Shown: positions 21,903 to 33,632 of the stretch, piece after piece
Numbering within the stretch: position 1 is the stretch's first letter
Layout: the number at the start of each line of letters is the position of its first letter
DNA from: Phragmites australis
Taxonomy: Eukaryota > Streptophyta > Magnoliopsida > Poales > Poaceae
DNA length: 64,000 nucleotides
Reading direction: 5' to 3'
NCBI RefSeq assembly: GCF_958298935.1
Contig: NC_084933.1
Location: 11,515,001-11,579,000, forward strand
Notes under the pieces: generated by a model
What the model saw: the letters and a program-made list of their open reading frames with translations, nothing else
Told to the model about the DNA's origin: nothing
The model's database searches: none
Made by a program: the position numbers and the translations under genes

Positions 21903-23787
21903 TGTAGGGATCGGTGACGTCCTAAGAGGGAGGGGGGGGGGGTGAATTATGACACTTAGAACTATTTCGGCTCAAAAAATAACACAAGATAAACCTATAT
22001 CAAATTCTATCTAAATGTGCTCTAGGTTTATCTAGTGTGTCTACTCTACCAAACAAAGTGCTTGCAACCTATATAAGAAGGTAAATTGCAAGTAAGTAAA
22101 TGCGAAAACGTAAATAAGGTAGAGGGAGCAAACTCGGCACAAGGATTTTTTTTCCAGTGGTATCAATGGCATGAATGCCACCCCTAGTCTACGTTGGAGC
22201 TCCACTAAGGATATGCTCTCGGTCGGCACCCAGTCATAGCCTTTGAGTCAACAAGTCACAAAGACAAGGCCTCCACCCGGATGAGCCACCAAGCCACCAA
22301 GGCAAGGTCTCACCACTAGCCTCTCTTCCGGTTCCTCACCACCGTGATCACTTCGGAGCTTGAGCCACAAAGGCAAGGATCTCTGCGTCCTCGCACAATT
22401 GCCTTGCCGCCTCTCCACACCAAGTCGGAGGGTCAATAAGCTTGTTGGCGAGTCACCAAGACTCCAAGGTGCCGGCGTACCAAAAGTTACACTGCTGGAT
22501 CACTCCTTGATCCATTCTCTGGCAGTAATCACCTAGCAACTTATTCTTTAGGTCTATAAGTACTAATCACTCATTAATCTTGTGCTTAATTTCCTTGGAT
22601 GATCACTTTAAGCACTTTGGTGGCTTGGATGTATTCTCAGGTGTATATGAACTTCTCTGGACTCTAGCACACTCAACTGACTGAGTGAAGGGGTATTTAT
22701 AGCCTCAAATTCACACACTAGCCGTTAACCAAACGGCTCCAAAAAACTGTTAACACTGAATGATCCGGTGATAACAGTAGTACTAACATCGGATCATCCG
22801 GTGAGTACACTCTCACAAACTAGCCGTTGGAACCCCGCTCAAGCCTCTGTGAACACCGGATTATCCTGTGACAACTCTCTGAACACCGGACAAATGCACC
22901 GGATTATCCTATGTGTATATGTTCATTTTGGAGCTCTCTGGAAATAATAGTCTGTTGTGTTCATTTTATGAACATCGGATCATCTAGTGAGGCAAAAGAT
23001 TTCACTTTAAACTTTCTGTGAACTCCAGACTATTTTTCATTGTTCTCATCGGATTATCCGGTGTAGCACCAAACTAATTTTGATGTGAGCACCGGATTAT
23101 TCGGTAAGTCAAATTTCAGCAGAACATCGTTATGTATTTTGGGCATAACTTTTTGCTCCGAACTCTGATTTTGATGATCTTGGGCTATATGGAAAGCTTG
23201 TGAAGAGCTCTACAAGATTATATAGAAATTCATCTCATTTGATCACATCAAAATTCATAGAATAAGTCCAATTCATTCCTCTCTTTGTCCTAGCTTCTTT
23301 GTGTAAAATGCTCCGGTGAAACTATCCGGTGTGTATACCTTCAACACCAGAATATTCAGTGAGTTGATCTACAATCTTCAATAGCTTCAAGTCTCTCTGG
23401 AAGAAATGATCCGGTGTAAGCATCCGATGTGTACACTCCGAGCATCAGACTATTTGGTGTAACACTTCAACTTTTTCTAGACACGTGTCCCAAATAAAAA
23501 CTCCGGTGTTACTCACTGCCGATCACCGGACCATCCGGTGAGGTCATCAGCTTTCTCTTCCCTACTGGACATAATACTATGGTGTGTGCAAACATCAGAG
23601 CACCAGACCATCCGATGTAGTCATTTCTCCTGAGACTTTTTCCAATTCAACTAAACTTTATCCTGGCTTCGGTGGCTTCTCTGTTATTCCATCCATGAGA
23701 CCTACTAAAGTATATACCTGACAAACATGTTAATCCCATTGACTATATTGTCATTAATCACAATCATGACCTAATAGGGCTATTTTC
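21903..23787 (-). repeat. LTR 1 (3' LTR of copy A) with palindrome array
   Basis: On the plus strand it starts TGTAGGGATCGGTGACGTCC, which is the LTR 3' end on the minus strand. It ends near GGGCTATTTT, with the usual terminal CTACA lost. A TATA box (minus CTATAAATACCCC, about 22692-22704) is present. The part between about 22740 and 23620 is filled with variants of ACCGGATNATCCGGTG. Pyrimidine tracts just to the right (TCTCCCCCTTTTT, 23785-23797) are the polypurine tract on the minus strand. Confidence 0.85.
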
Positions 23788-25013
23788 TCCCCCTTTTTGG
23801 TGATTGATGACAACACAACCAAAGCAAGTGGCAAATAACAAATAATTCCAAATGTAAATATCATAAATGAGCACAAAGTCTTATCACATTGCTTGGAAGC
23901 ATGTTCTTACCACTTAGTCTCCCTTTGTTGTGGCTCTCCCTTTCTCTATTGCCACTTTCTTGCTTGATTTGACCTAAGCAAGAGCTTCTCCCCCTTTGCT
24001 AACCTTAATGTATCTTGCACTTGCTACAATCTCCCCTCATTGTTCATCTTGCATTCCTTACTTTGACCATCAAACTTCTCCCCCTTTATCAACAATCTTC
24101 CAAAAAGGACTATATGAACATGTTGAACTTTATGGGAAAAACATTAGAGCATATGGGAGAGAGCTTCACAAATTATGAGCCAATTAAAAATGATACCAAT
24201 TGTAGGAATCTCACTACAAATGAATGATACCAATTGAAAGGGATAAAAGCACATAGATCATAATTCATGAAACTGACATAATATAGTCTAAAAGTCCCCC
24301 TATATGTGTGCATATACATAATGAGAAGGAAACATATGCACAACTAGACAATATGTCAAGATAGAAAGTTTCAGCTATATTATGCATGTAGGTAGTTTAA
24401 ATAAACAAAAATTTGACAAAGATATCAATTGAAGCGTTTGGGAATTGCCCCCTCCGGGGATATATTGATTGCTCTATGAGACTACAAAAGATGCAACTTG
24501 AAACACATGTTAGTCTCAAAATCACAACCTATAGGATATACTTCGCATAAATGTGTGCATACAAGTATTGAATACTTGTGAGATATATGCACTTGTTATT
24601 AATAACAATGGAGACTTATCCTATAGATTGGATCATGGCACATAAAAGATATCAATTGAAAAAGAAAAAAAAACTAGTGCCATGTAAGGGACCTACAACT
24701 AATAAACCATGTAGGTTGCTTCAGGGATAAGAGAGAAATACAAGTAACCTACCGTATGAGACTTACACTAGGCATTGCAATAAATTGAAATAAGCACATG
24801 CAATCCTAGATAAGGTAAATGAGCTAAAAGCAAAACAAAATGCATGAACAAGAATCTAGCTACATTTACCTCTTTTACCTTTGGATGGGGATTTAGGTAT
24901 TTGATGATCATAATCTTCATCAACGTGCCCATCTTGTACACTTAGCTTGTTTGCTTGAATCTCCACTTCATCTTGTAAGCTAACCCTCCAAATCCCCATA
25001 GCTGCCTCGGCCT
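23788..25013 (-). other. gag to 3' LTR spacer with repeated polypurine motifs
   Basis: No pol-like coding in any frame. On the minus strand several AAAGGGGGAGAAG motifs occur (near 23785-23797, 23985-23997, 24078-24088), like the repeated polypurine tracts in front of the 3' LTR of SIRE-type elements. The remainder is AT-rich spacer with MET-tRNA-unrelated sequence. Confidence 0.65.
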
Positions 25014-26935
25014 TCAAGTCTTCTTTGGAACCCAAACCGATTGGGGACCCTTCATGTTGGTGATGACTTCTTTGGGCACCCTAATGGGTTGGTTCCACCT
25101 CCGATCCTTCTTCCCAACCTTGTGTGCAACCACCTTGCTATTTTCCTTCTTCTTGAGCTTGTAGTAGTTGTTCTTTATCTTGTTCTTGTAGTTGAGCTTG
25201 GTGTAGAGGTTGGAGGTCTTGTTGGAGAGGTTTGCCATCTTCTTCTTCTTCTTGGTCTCCTTCTTCACTTTCCTGCATTGGAAGGACTTGTGGCCTTCTT
25301 GATGGCATTTGAAGCATATCATGGTTGACCCCTCTGCAAACTTCTTCACCATGAAAGCACGGTTATCTTGAGGAGGTTGGACATGTCCTTTGCCCGTTAA
25401 TCTCGCCAAGTTCTCCTTGAGCTTCTCCACTTCTTGCTTGAGCTCATCATTCTCTTGTGCAATGAGTTCATTAGATTGTTCTACAACAACATTATCAATA
25501 TAAATCTCATTGCAAAGGGGTGAGCTAAGTAAAGCATATAAATAATTACAAGAAGTGGAAGCATCTACCTTAGGATTGTAATTAAAAAGAGAGGTAGATT
25601 GCTTCAAAGAGACCTTAGTTTGAGATTCAATGCACTCAAATTTGGACTTAATCTCTTCGTGCTACTTATTTAGCAAATTGAATTTGCACAATAATTGTTC
25701 ATAATTAGAAACAAAGGTAGCATGAACGTCATTAAGTGCATTGAATTTCTTAAGCTCTTTTGATTGTTTCTTAAGGACCCTTTGTTGCTCATTGATCAAA
25801 TGAAGGAGTTCATCATATGAGGGAGAATCCTCATCGGATTCATCATCACTTACATCGCTATACATACCTTTGGCCATAAGGCACTTGTGAGATGGCTTGC
25901 GAGACGACTTGTGTAATGATGATCTTAAGGAAGAGCTTCTCTTGGAGGAGTGGATGGCGATGCTCTCATCACTTGAGCTTGAATGTTCATCATCACTCAC
26001 CCATCTTCCTATGCTTGTGAATGCTTTGGCTCTTCCCCTTGTCTTCCTCTTATTCTTGGTCCTTTTCTTCTCCTTCTTAATATGATCAATTGTTTTGACC
26101 AAGTCCTTCATGGAGATTGGGTGATCAATCTTAGCATTGATCTTCTTGATGTTCTTCTTCACTTGTGAGATGAGCTTGACGACTTCGGGATCCATCTCTT
26201 CATCGCTTGAGGTGCTTTGCTCATCTTCTTCCTAGCTCTCTTAATCTTCACTTGAGCCTGATTCTTGCTCTTGTCTCCTCATCCTTGCCTTCATGTATTA
26301 ACATTTAGCTTGCTTGCTTGTGAGAGTAAGGTTTTTGGTGTCAGATGAGGAAGAAGCTTCCACCCCCCATGTTCATTGTCATCTTATGGATGGTGATCTT
26401 GCCGAGCACTTGACTTGAAGTCATCTTCTTGATGTCATTGTTGTCGTAGATGATGGAGACGATCAACTTGTACTTTGGAAGAAGAGCTTGAAGTATTTTT
26501 CTCACCATTTGATCATCTTCAATTGGCATCAAACCTAACCCATTGATCTAATTGACAAAAATATTCAAATATGAGTACATGTCATTAGCACTTTCATGGG
26601 GTAGTTGCTTGATGCCATTAAGCTTAGTAACAAGCACATGATATTTCTCATTGCGCACATCATTTGTGCCTTGATGTATTTCAATGAGACTATGCTAAAT
26701 ATCATGTGCATTGGTGAGAGAATAAACACGATTAAATGCATCAACACATATAGATGATAAAAGGATAATCTTTACCAATGCATCTAATTGCCTCTCCTTG
26801 TTGGTGATGCGAGGTTTCATCCCTTCCTCGGTGACTCTCCAAACATCTAAGCCTCTAGCTTGCAAAAAATAAGTCATTATAATTTTCCAATGCGGAAATT
26901 TGTGTCATCAAAAAGTGGAGCACTATGACAATCCA
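25014..26935 (-). pseudogene. gag of copy A
   Basis: The minus-strand start ATG is at 26935 (MDCHSAPLFDDTNF). A 1-bp shift follows, then the gag core (FLQARGLDVWRVTEEGMKPR), the UBN2-type segment (MVRKILQALLPKYKLIVSII), an acidic/basic hinge (IKKEKKRTKNKRKTRGRAKA) and a coiled coil. The zinc knuckle is CFKCHQEGHKSFQC near 25310. The end is QSVWVPKKT and a stop at 25014-25016, the usual end of SIRE/Opie-like gag. In-frame stops occur at 25662-25664 and twice near 26225-26245. The protein would package element RNA; this copy is not translatable. Confidence 0.85.
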
Positions 26936-26978
26936 TCCTCTCACAACTCTAGAATTTTAAGACTATTAAGAGCACGAG

Positions 26979-26990
26979 ACTCTGATACCA
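26979..26990 (-). other. primer binding site, copy A
   Basis: On the minus strand TGGTATCAGAGT lies two bases after the LTR end CCTACA. It matches the complement of the initiator Met tRNA 3' end (TGGTATCAGAGC) except the last base. Confidence 0.88.
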
Positions 26991-26992
26991 AT

Positions 26993-27943
26993 TGTAGGGA
27001 TTGGTGACGTCCTAAGAGGGGGGTGAATTAGGAGACTTACAACTATTTTGGCTCCAAAAATAACACGAGATAAACTTATATCAAATTCTGTCTAAATGTG
27101 CTCTAGGTTTATCTAGAGTGTCTACTCTACCAAATAAAACGCTTGCAACCTATCTAAAATGGTAAATTGAAAGTAAGTAAATGTGGAAACGTAAATAAGG
27201 TAGAGAGAAAACTCAGCACAAGGATTTTTTTTCGTGATATCGATGGCATGAATGCCACCCCTAGTCCATGTTGAAGCTCCATAAAGGATATGCTCCCGGT
27301 CGGCACCCGGTCACGGCCTTTGAGCCACCAAGTCACAAAAACAAGGCCTCCACCCGGATGACCCACCAAGCCACCAAGGTAAGGTCTTACTACTAGCCTC
27401 TCTTCCAGTTCCTCACCACCGTGATCACTTCGAAGCTTGAGCCACAAAGGCAAGCGTCTCCCCGTCCCCGCACAATCGCCTTGCCGCCACTTCACACCAA
27501 GTCGGAGGGTCAACAAGCTTGCTGGCGAGTCACCAAGACTCCAAGGTGCCGAAGTACTAAGAGATACGCTGTTGGATCACTCCTTAATCCACTCTCTAGG
27601 CAGCAATCACCTAGCAACTGATTCTCTAGGCCTATAAGCACTAATCACTCACTAATCTTGTGCTTAATTGCCTTAGATGATCACTTTAAGTACTTTGGTG
27701 GCTTGGATGTCTTCTCATATGTATATGAACTTCTCTGGACTCCAGCACACTCAAATGACTGACTGCAGGGGTATTTATAGCCTCAAACTCGCACACTAGC
27801 CGTTAACCCAACGGCTCTAAAAAGCTGTTAACACCGGATAATCCGGTGAGAACAGTAGTACTAACACCAGATCATCCGGTGAGTACACTCTCACAAACTA
27901 GTCATTGGAACCCTATTCAAGCTTCTGTGAGCACCGAATTATC
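26993..27943 (-). repeat. LTR 2, truncated at a recombination junction
   Basis: Starts TGTAGGGATTGGTGACGTCC and follows LTR 1 closely, including the TATA box (about 27772) and the first palindromes. At GAATTATCCT it switches within a few bases to internal sequence (CTCTTTTACCTTTAAATAGG) equivalent to about 24870 in copy A. Confidence 0.85.
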
Positions 27944-28088
27944 CTCTTTTACCTTTAAATAGGGATTTTGGGTATATGATAATCATGAACTTCATCAATG
28001 CGCCAATATTGTACACTTGACTTGTTTGCTTTAATCTTCACTTCATGTTGTAAACCAAGCCTTCAAATCCCCATAGCTGCCTCGGGCT

Positions 28089-29775
28089 TCAAGTTTTCTT
28101 TGGAACCCAAACCGATTGGGGCCCCTTCATATTGGTGATCTTCCTTGAGCACCCAAATGGGTTGGTTCCACCTTCGATCCTTCTTCCCAACCATGTGTGC
28201 AACCACCTTGCCATTTTCCTTCTTCTTGAGCTTTTAGTGGTTGCTCTTTATCTTATTTTTGTAGTTATGCTTGGTGTAGTGGTTGAAGGTCATGTCGGAG
28301 AGGTTCGCTATCTTCTTCTTCTCCTTGGTCTCATTCTTCACTTGCTCGCATTGGAAGGACTTATGGCCTTCTTGGTGGTATTTGAAGCATGTCACGGTTG
28401 ACCCCTTCTCAAGCTTCTTCACCATGAAAGCATGGTTATTTTGAGGAGGTTGGACATATCCTTTACCCTTCAATCTCGCTAAGTCCTCCTTGAGCTTCTC
28501 CACTTCTTGTTTGAGCTCATCATTTTCTTGTGTAATAAGATTGTTAGATGATTCTACAACAACATTCTCAATACAAATCTCATTGCAAAGGGGTGAGCTA
28601 GTAAAGCAATTAAATCATCACAAGAAGTGGAAGCATCTACATTAGGATTGAAATTAAATAGAGAGGTAGATTGCTTCAAAGAGACCTTAGTTTGAGATTC
28701 AATGCAGTCAAATTTAGCCTTAAGCTCTTCATGCTACTTATTTTGCAAATTGATTTTGCACAATAATTTTTCATAATTAGAAACAAAGGTAGCATGAATG
28801 TCATTAAGTGCATTGAATTTCTTAAGCTCTTTTGATTGTTTCTTAAGGGCTCTTTGTTGCTCATTGATCAAATGACAAGGAGTTCATCATATGAGGGAGA
28901 ATCCTCATCGGATTCATCATCACTTACATCGCTATACATACCTTTGGCTATAAGGCACTTGTGAGATGGCTTGCGAGACGACTTGTGTAATGATGATCTT
29001 AAGGAAGAGCTTCTCTTGGAGGAGTGGATGGTGATGCTTTAATCACTTGAGCTTGAATGTTCATCATTACTCACCCATCTTCCTATGCTTGTGAATGCTT
29101 TGGCTCTTCCCCTTATCTCCATCTTATTCTTGGTCTTCTTCTTCTCCTTCTTGATATGATCATTTGTTTTGACCAAGTCGTTCATGGAGATTGGGTGATC
29201 AATCTTGGTATTGATTTTCTTGATATTCTTCTTCACTTGTAAGATGAGCTTGGCAACTTCGGGATTCATCTCTTCATCGCTTTAGGTGCTTTGCTCATCT
29301 TCTTCATAGCTCTCTTCATCTTCATCTTCATCATCTTTACTTGAGCTTGACTCTTGCTCTTGTCTCTTCATCCTTGCCTTCAAGTGTTGACATTGAGCTT
29401 CCTTGCTTGTGAGAGCAAGTCATTAGCACTTTCATGGGGTAGTTGATTGATGCCATTGAGCTTAGTAACAAGCACATGATATTTCTCATTGTGCACATCT
29501 TTTGTGCCTTAATGTATTTTAATGAGGCTATTCCAAATATCATATGCATTGATAAGAGAATAAACATGATTAAATGTATCAATACATATATATGATAAAA
29601 TGATACTCTTTGCCAATGCATTTAATTGCCTCTCCTTGTTGGTGATGCGAGGTTTCATCCTTTCCTTGGCGACTCTCCAAACATCTAAGCCTCGAGCATG
29701 CAAAAAACAAGTCATTATAATTTTCCAACGCGAAAAATTTGTAGCATCGAAAAGTGGAGCACAATGAGAATCCAT
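28089..29775 (-). pseudogene. gag of copy B, internally deleted
   Basis: Start ATG at 29775 (MDSHCAPLFDATNFSRWKI). The N-terminal gag core is better kept than in copy A. About 250 bp including the UBN2 segment are missing at 29420, joining GAGAGCAAG to TCATTAGCAC (present separately at 26320-26330 and 26582 in copy A). The zinc knuckle reads CFKYHQEGHKSFQC near 28385, with its second Cys changed to Tyr. The stop corresponds to 28089-28091. Several shifts and stops are present. Confidence 0.82.
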
Positions 29776-29917
29776 TCCAACCCCGGACGTCACAACTCAC
29801 TAGGCAGTGAAGCCTAACCGATCACAATGAGACTAAGGCTCAAATGCCATTTGAATTGGCGAAACTTTGCGAAAGGTGTGAAGCTCTAACACGAATTGAA
29901 GAGCTAGATGTGAGCCA

Positions 29918-29931
29918 TAGCTCTGATACCA
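29918..29931 (-). other. primer binding site, copy B
   Basis: Minus-strand TTGGTATCAGAGCTAT next to LTR 3 contains the exact 12-base initiator Met tRNA complement TGGTATCAGAGC. Confidence 0.9.
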
Positions 29932-29933
29932 AT

Positions 29934-31384
29934 TGAAGGGGATCGGTAACGTCCTAAGATGGGAGTGAATTAGGACACTAAGAACTATTTTGTCTCCAAA
30001 AACAACACAAGATAATCCTATATCAATTTCTATTTCAATGTGCTCTAGGTTTATCTAGTGTGTTTACTCTACCGATCAAACGCTTGCAACCTATCTAAGA
30101 AGGTAAATTGTAAGTAACTAAATGCAGAAATGTAAATAAGGTAGATAGAGCAAACTCGACACAAGAATTTTTCCCGTATTACCGATGGCATGAATGCCAC
30201 CTCTAGTTCACGTTAGAGCTCCACAAAGAATATGCTCCTGGTCGGTACCCGGTTATGGCTTTTGAGCCACCAAGTCACAAAGGCAAGTCCTCCACCCGGA
30301 TGAGCCACTAAGCCACCGAGGCAAGGTCTCACCACTAGCCTCTCTTCCGGTTCATTGTCGCCGCTCCACACCAAGTCGGAGGGTCAACAAGCTTGTCGGC
30401 GAGTCACCAAGACTTCAAAGTGCTGACGTATCAAGAGATACATTGTTGGATCACTTCTTGATCCACTCTCTATGCAGCAATCACCTAGCAACTCACTCTC
30501 TAGGCCTATAAGCCCTAATCACTCACTAATCTTGTGCTTAATTGCCTTGGATGATAACTTTAAGCACTTTGGTGGCTTGTATGTCTTCTCAGGTGTATAT
30601 GAACTTCTCAGGACTCCAGCAACCTCAAATGACTAAGTGGAGGGGTACTTATAGCTTTAAACTCGCGCACTAGCTATTAACCTAATGGCTCTGAAAAGTT
30701 GTTAACACCGGATGATCCGGTGAGAACAATAGTACTAACACCGGATTATCCAGTGAGTATACTTTCATAAACTAGCTGTTGGAACCCCACTCAATCCTCT
30801 GTGAATACTGGACACTCCGGTATATACTCCATCTTCATCATCGGACTTTCCGGTGAGTATACCTTAGCCATCCGAGCCAACATCTTCTCTGTGTAAATTG
30901 CTCCGGTGTATTTTCCGGTGCACATCACTTCATCACCGGACCATCCGGTGTGTTATCCTTAGCCAGTCGAGCCAATGCAACTCTCTCTAGAAAATATGCT
31001 CCGGTGTACACATCTTCAGAGCACCGGACCTTTCGGTGAGATCACTGTATTCTCCCCTTTATCAACAATGCTTCGGTGCTTTCCTCCGGTATGTTCAAAT
31101 CAATCACCGGACTATCCAGTGAGGCTTTCATACCTCTGTCCCTTTTGACAGAGATGCTACGGTGAGTGCAAATACCCAGAGCACCGGACCATCCATTGTA
31201 GTCATTTCTCTTGGAACTTTTTCCAATTCGACCAAACTTTGTCCCGGCTTCGGTGGCTTCTTCATATATTGTATCCATGAGACTTACTAATATATATTCT
31301 TGACAAACATGTTAGTCTCAATGACTATATTGTCATTAATTACTAAAATCACAATCATAATCTAATAAGACCATTTTCGCTACA
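29934..31384 (-). repeat. LTR 3 (5' LTR of copy B)
   Basis: Runs from TGAAGGGGATCGGTAACGTC to CATTTTCGCTACA, so TG...CA borders are preserved on both ends. It is shorter than LTR 1 through deletions in the palindrome-rich part. The TATA box is changed (plus GGGGTACTTATAGC near 30643). Confidence 0.88.
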
Positions 31385-31589
31385 GATATCTTCGCTTTTG
31401 CTTTCATTCTTAACTCATGGACTCATCATCTGCATTACATGTAAAAAGTAAAATAAGCTACATATTCGTGCCAAAATAGAAAGACAATATTAGTAAAATT
31501 GGCAAAGAAGGATCAAAGGCAGCTAATTACTTGATAGTCATTAATATTCATAAATTTGAATCTACAAGAAGCAAATTTATAGCAGCTAC

Positions 31590-32780
31590 CTTCTCATCTA
31601 AGTCCTCAAGTACCTCAATCTCATCGTCACTGTTAGACGAGTCTTCTCCAGAAGATAACTCTGTGTACCTATACAAAGAGCAACGAGGATTTTTCAAGTA
31701 CCTTTGGAGGCGATGAGCATATTAACTTTCAAAGTTGTTAGCGCTGGGGCCTATAGATACAATTATCAGGTAATTTTTCAGTCATCAAGCAAAATACATC
31801 ATTTGGGCACCCGACAAACCAACCAAAATGAGTGAAAGGGTCTTACTTCACGGCAGTCCTAGCAGATTGTCTGACTGAAGGTGCTTCACTTGTAGTCTGT
31901 GTGCTATTCTCATCCTTATGATCTGAATCTTCAGAAGCATCAAGAACATGCATGCATATGTAATCCGTAAAAATGTGTGTGTGGAGGGAGGGGGTTCTAA
32001 CGAAGCAACGAAGGCTAAAAATTCAACCTTTGCACAACTGCAAACAGCAATTCTACTTGACCGATCCAATTGATCTATTCACCGATCAGCATAATTGAGA
32101 ACTAATATTCACACACTCACCAAGCTCTCGAAGACGTTCTCACACACGACACCCTTGGCCAACCTTATCATCTGCAGCATCAGGTACTTGTTCTTGGGGT
32201 AAACGTGCGTCCCAAATAGCTTCATCCTTTCCTGCAACCACCACAAATCTGCACCCCACCCCAGCGAAAACCCCCATATTTATTACATTTCCCAGTGGCA
32301 AATCGCAGCCTCAGAACTGAACTATCTCCCTACCTGGGGGAACTCGAGGTACAACACTGGGTTCTTGGTCCCGAGATCGGCAAGCTCCCCGACATGGCCG
32401 CCTGAGGCGGCAGGCGCGAGGAGGCTGGCCGTCGTGCCGCATGATGTGGCAGCCCTAAAGCCGCACCACGATGCACGACGGTGCGAGCGCCGACCGCGGA
32501 GCCGCCGGCTCGCCGCGCTGGAGCAGTCCATTGGAGAAGGTGAGTGACATGACAAGGCCGCATGATGGTAATGGTGCGGTGACGTTTCGGGCGACGACGC
32601 AGAGAGCTGCACGAAGGCGTCGGTTCAGAGCCGCACAACAATGGCTGTGCGGGGCGCCGGCTGCTGGCGGTTTGGATACGGCCCCACAGACAGATAGCCA
32701 TGGATAAGACAAGGGCAATGACTCTGAGCCATGCATATGGAGGAGTAGATCAGCGATTGGCATGGCCGCCAAGATCCAGT
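31590..32780 (-). pseudogene. RHL1: RHL1-like pseudogene (plant topoisomerase VI complex subunit)
   Basis: Read on the minus strand. The first exon region (about 32780-32334) contains GLLQRGEPAAPRSALAPSC, a TAG stop, then LLAPAASGGHVGELADLGTK and NPVLYLEFPQ before a GT donor. An internal deletion removes the segment before LLAP. Exon 32231-32121 encodes MKLFGTHVYPKNKYLMLQM then AKGVVCENVFESL, the conserved RHL1 core. The next conserved exon (the WW-containing part) is missing. Exon 31965-31847 gives SEDSDHKDENSTQTTSEA and VRQSARTA, and exon 31668-31590 gives YTELSSGEDSSNSDDEIEV. Splice sites at 32333, 32232, 31846, 31669 and 31589 look normal. The 3' part is cut off by LTR 3 at 31384. RHL1 acts in endoreduplication with DNA topoisomerase VI; this copy is dead. 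Confidence 0.82.
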
Positions 32781-33370
32781 TGCCGACGGGGCCGCTTCAT
32801 GCTCGAGGTCGGCCGGCGAGGCCGACGGTGACAGCGTGACCGATAGGGCGATACGCTGCGGCGAGGAGGGATTGTCCTTCATGGACGGTAGCGTGGACGC
32901 ATGCGGGCGGCGTGCATGATAGGCTCCTGGTAGCAGCGGACGTGCGTGAGGGCTCCTGTAGCGGCGGATCTGGACTCCAAACATGGCGGCGGGCGCTAGC
33001 GCGAGGGAAGGGTGCGGGTGCGTCGTCAGGGCGATGGGCGAGAGTGTAAATTGATTGAGGTTCTTAAATTAGCGTAACAAGTGAGGAAGGAAGTTGAGAG
33101 TAAGGTACAGGAAGAATTTTTAATTGTAGATCATGTAAAACATACGATAGAGATCATTTGATTTTGCTATAACCTATATATTTTATAGGAGTATAAATAT
33201 AGATTAGTGGATGCAACTAGTATTTTTAAATTTTACCATAGGTCTACATGGAAGTATCTGAAGTTTTCACTTCAAAGTTACTATGATAGTAGATCTTTCA
33301 CCTGAAGTATTTCAATAGTATAACGTTTTTATAACTTTAGTTACAGAAAAACAATGATCAGATACATGTT
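32781..33370. other. GC-rich sequence upstream of RHL1 pseudogene, then AT-rich spacer
   Basis: 32781-33050 is GC-rich with CpG, as in a grass promoter/5' end. Overlapping open frames there show no domain. 33060-33370 is AT-rich with nothing recognised. Confidence 0.45.
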
Positions 33371-33632
33371 ACTCCCTCTATTTCAAAATATAAGGTGCCG
33401 TTTGACTTGACATGTTCTTCTAAACTAGACTTTGACTTTTAACTTCTCTTATAATACAATGTTCAAAACAATAAAATCATAATTACTGAAAAGAACCTTT
33501 CAAGTATGAATCCATTGATATCATTTTTGCATCACAAAGTTTACATATGGTTTGATTAATTGTTAATCAAAGTTCCCACAGTTTGAATCTTCGAATGTGT
33601 GCACACCTTATAAAAACAATTGGAGGCAAGGG
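33371..33632. mobile_element. Stowaway-type (Tc1/mariner) MITE
   Basis: Begins CTCCCTCTATTTCAAAATA after TA and continues TAAGGTGCCGTTTGACTTGA, the signature Stowaway terminus. The right end has the decayed complement (CACCTTATAAAAACAATTGG). Length is about 260 bp. Confidence 0.75.

Larger units (their letters stand above)
21903..31384 (-). mobile_element. recombinant array of gag-only (TR-GAG-like) copia/SIRE-type retrotransposon
   Basis: Left to right: complete-looking LTR (21903-23787), internal region with gag only (23788-26992), LTR cut off at about 27943, a second truncated internal region (27944-29933) and a third LTR (29934-31384). All are in the same minus orientation. Internal regions have an initiator-Met-tRNA primer site and a SIRE-like gag, then go straight to the polypurine/3' LTR region with no protease, integrase, reverse transcriptase or RNase H. 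This matches the published TR-GAG class of non-autonomous elements. Flanks (ACATG left, GATAT right) do not form a target duplication, as expected after recombination between copies. Confidence 0.82.

Noticed and set aside
32330..32984. Overlapping minus-strand frames of 96-123 codons as a separate new gene
   Set aside because: Pieces of two of these frames form the frame-shifted RHL1 first exon; the rest has no support.
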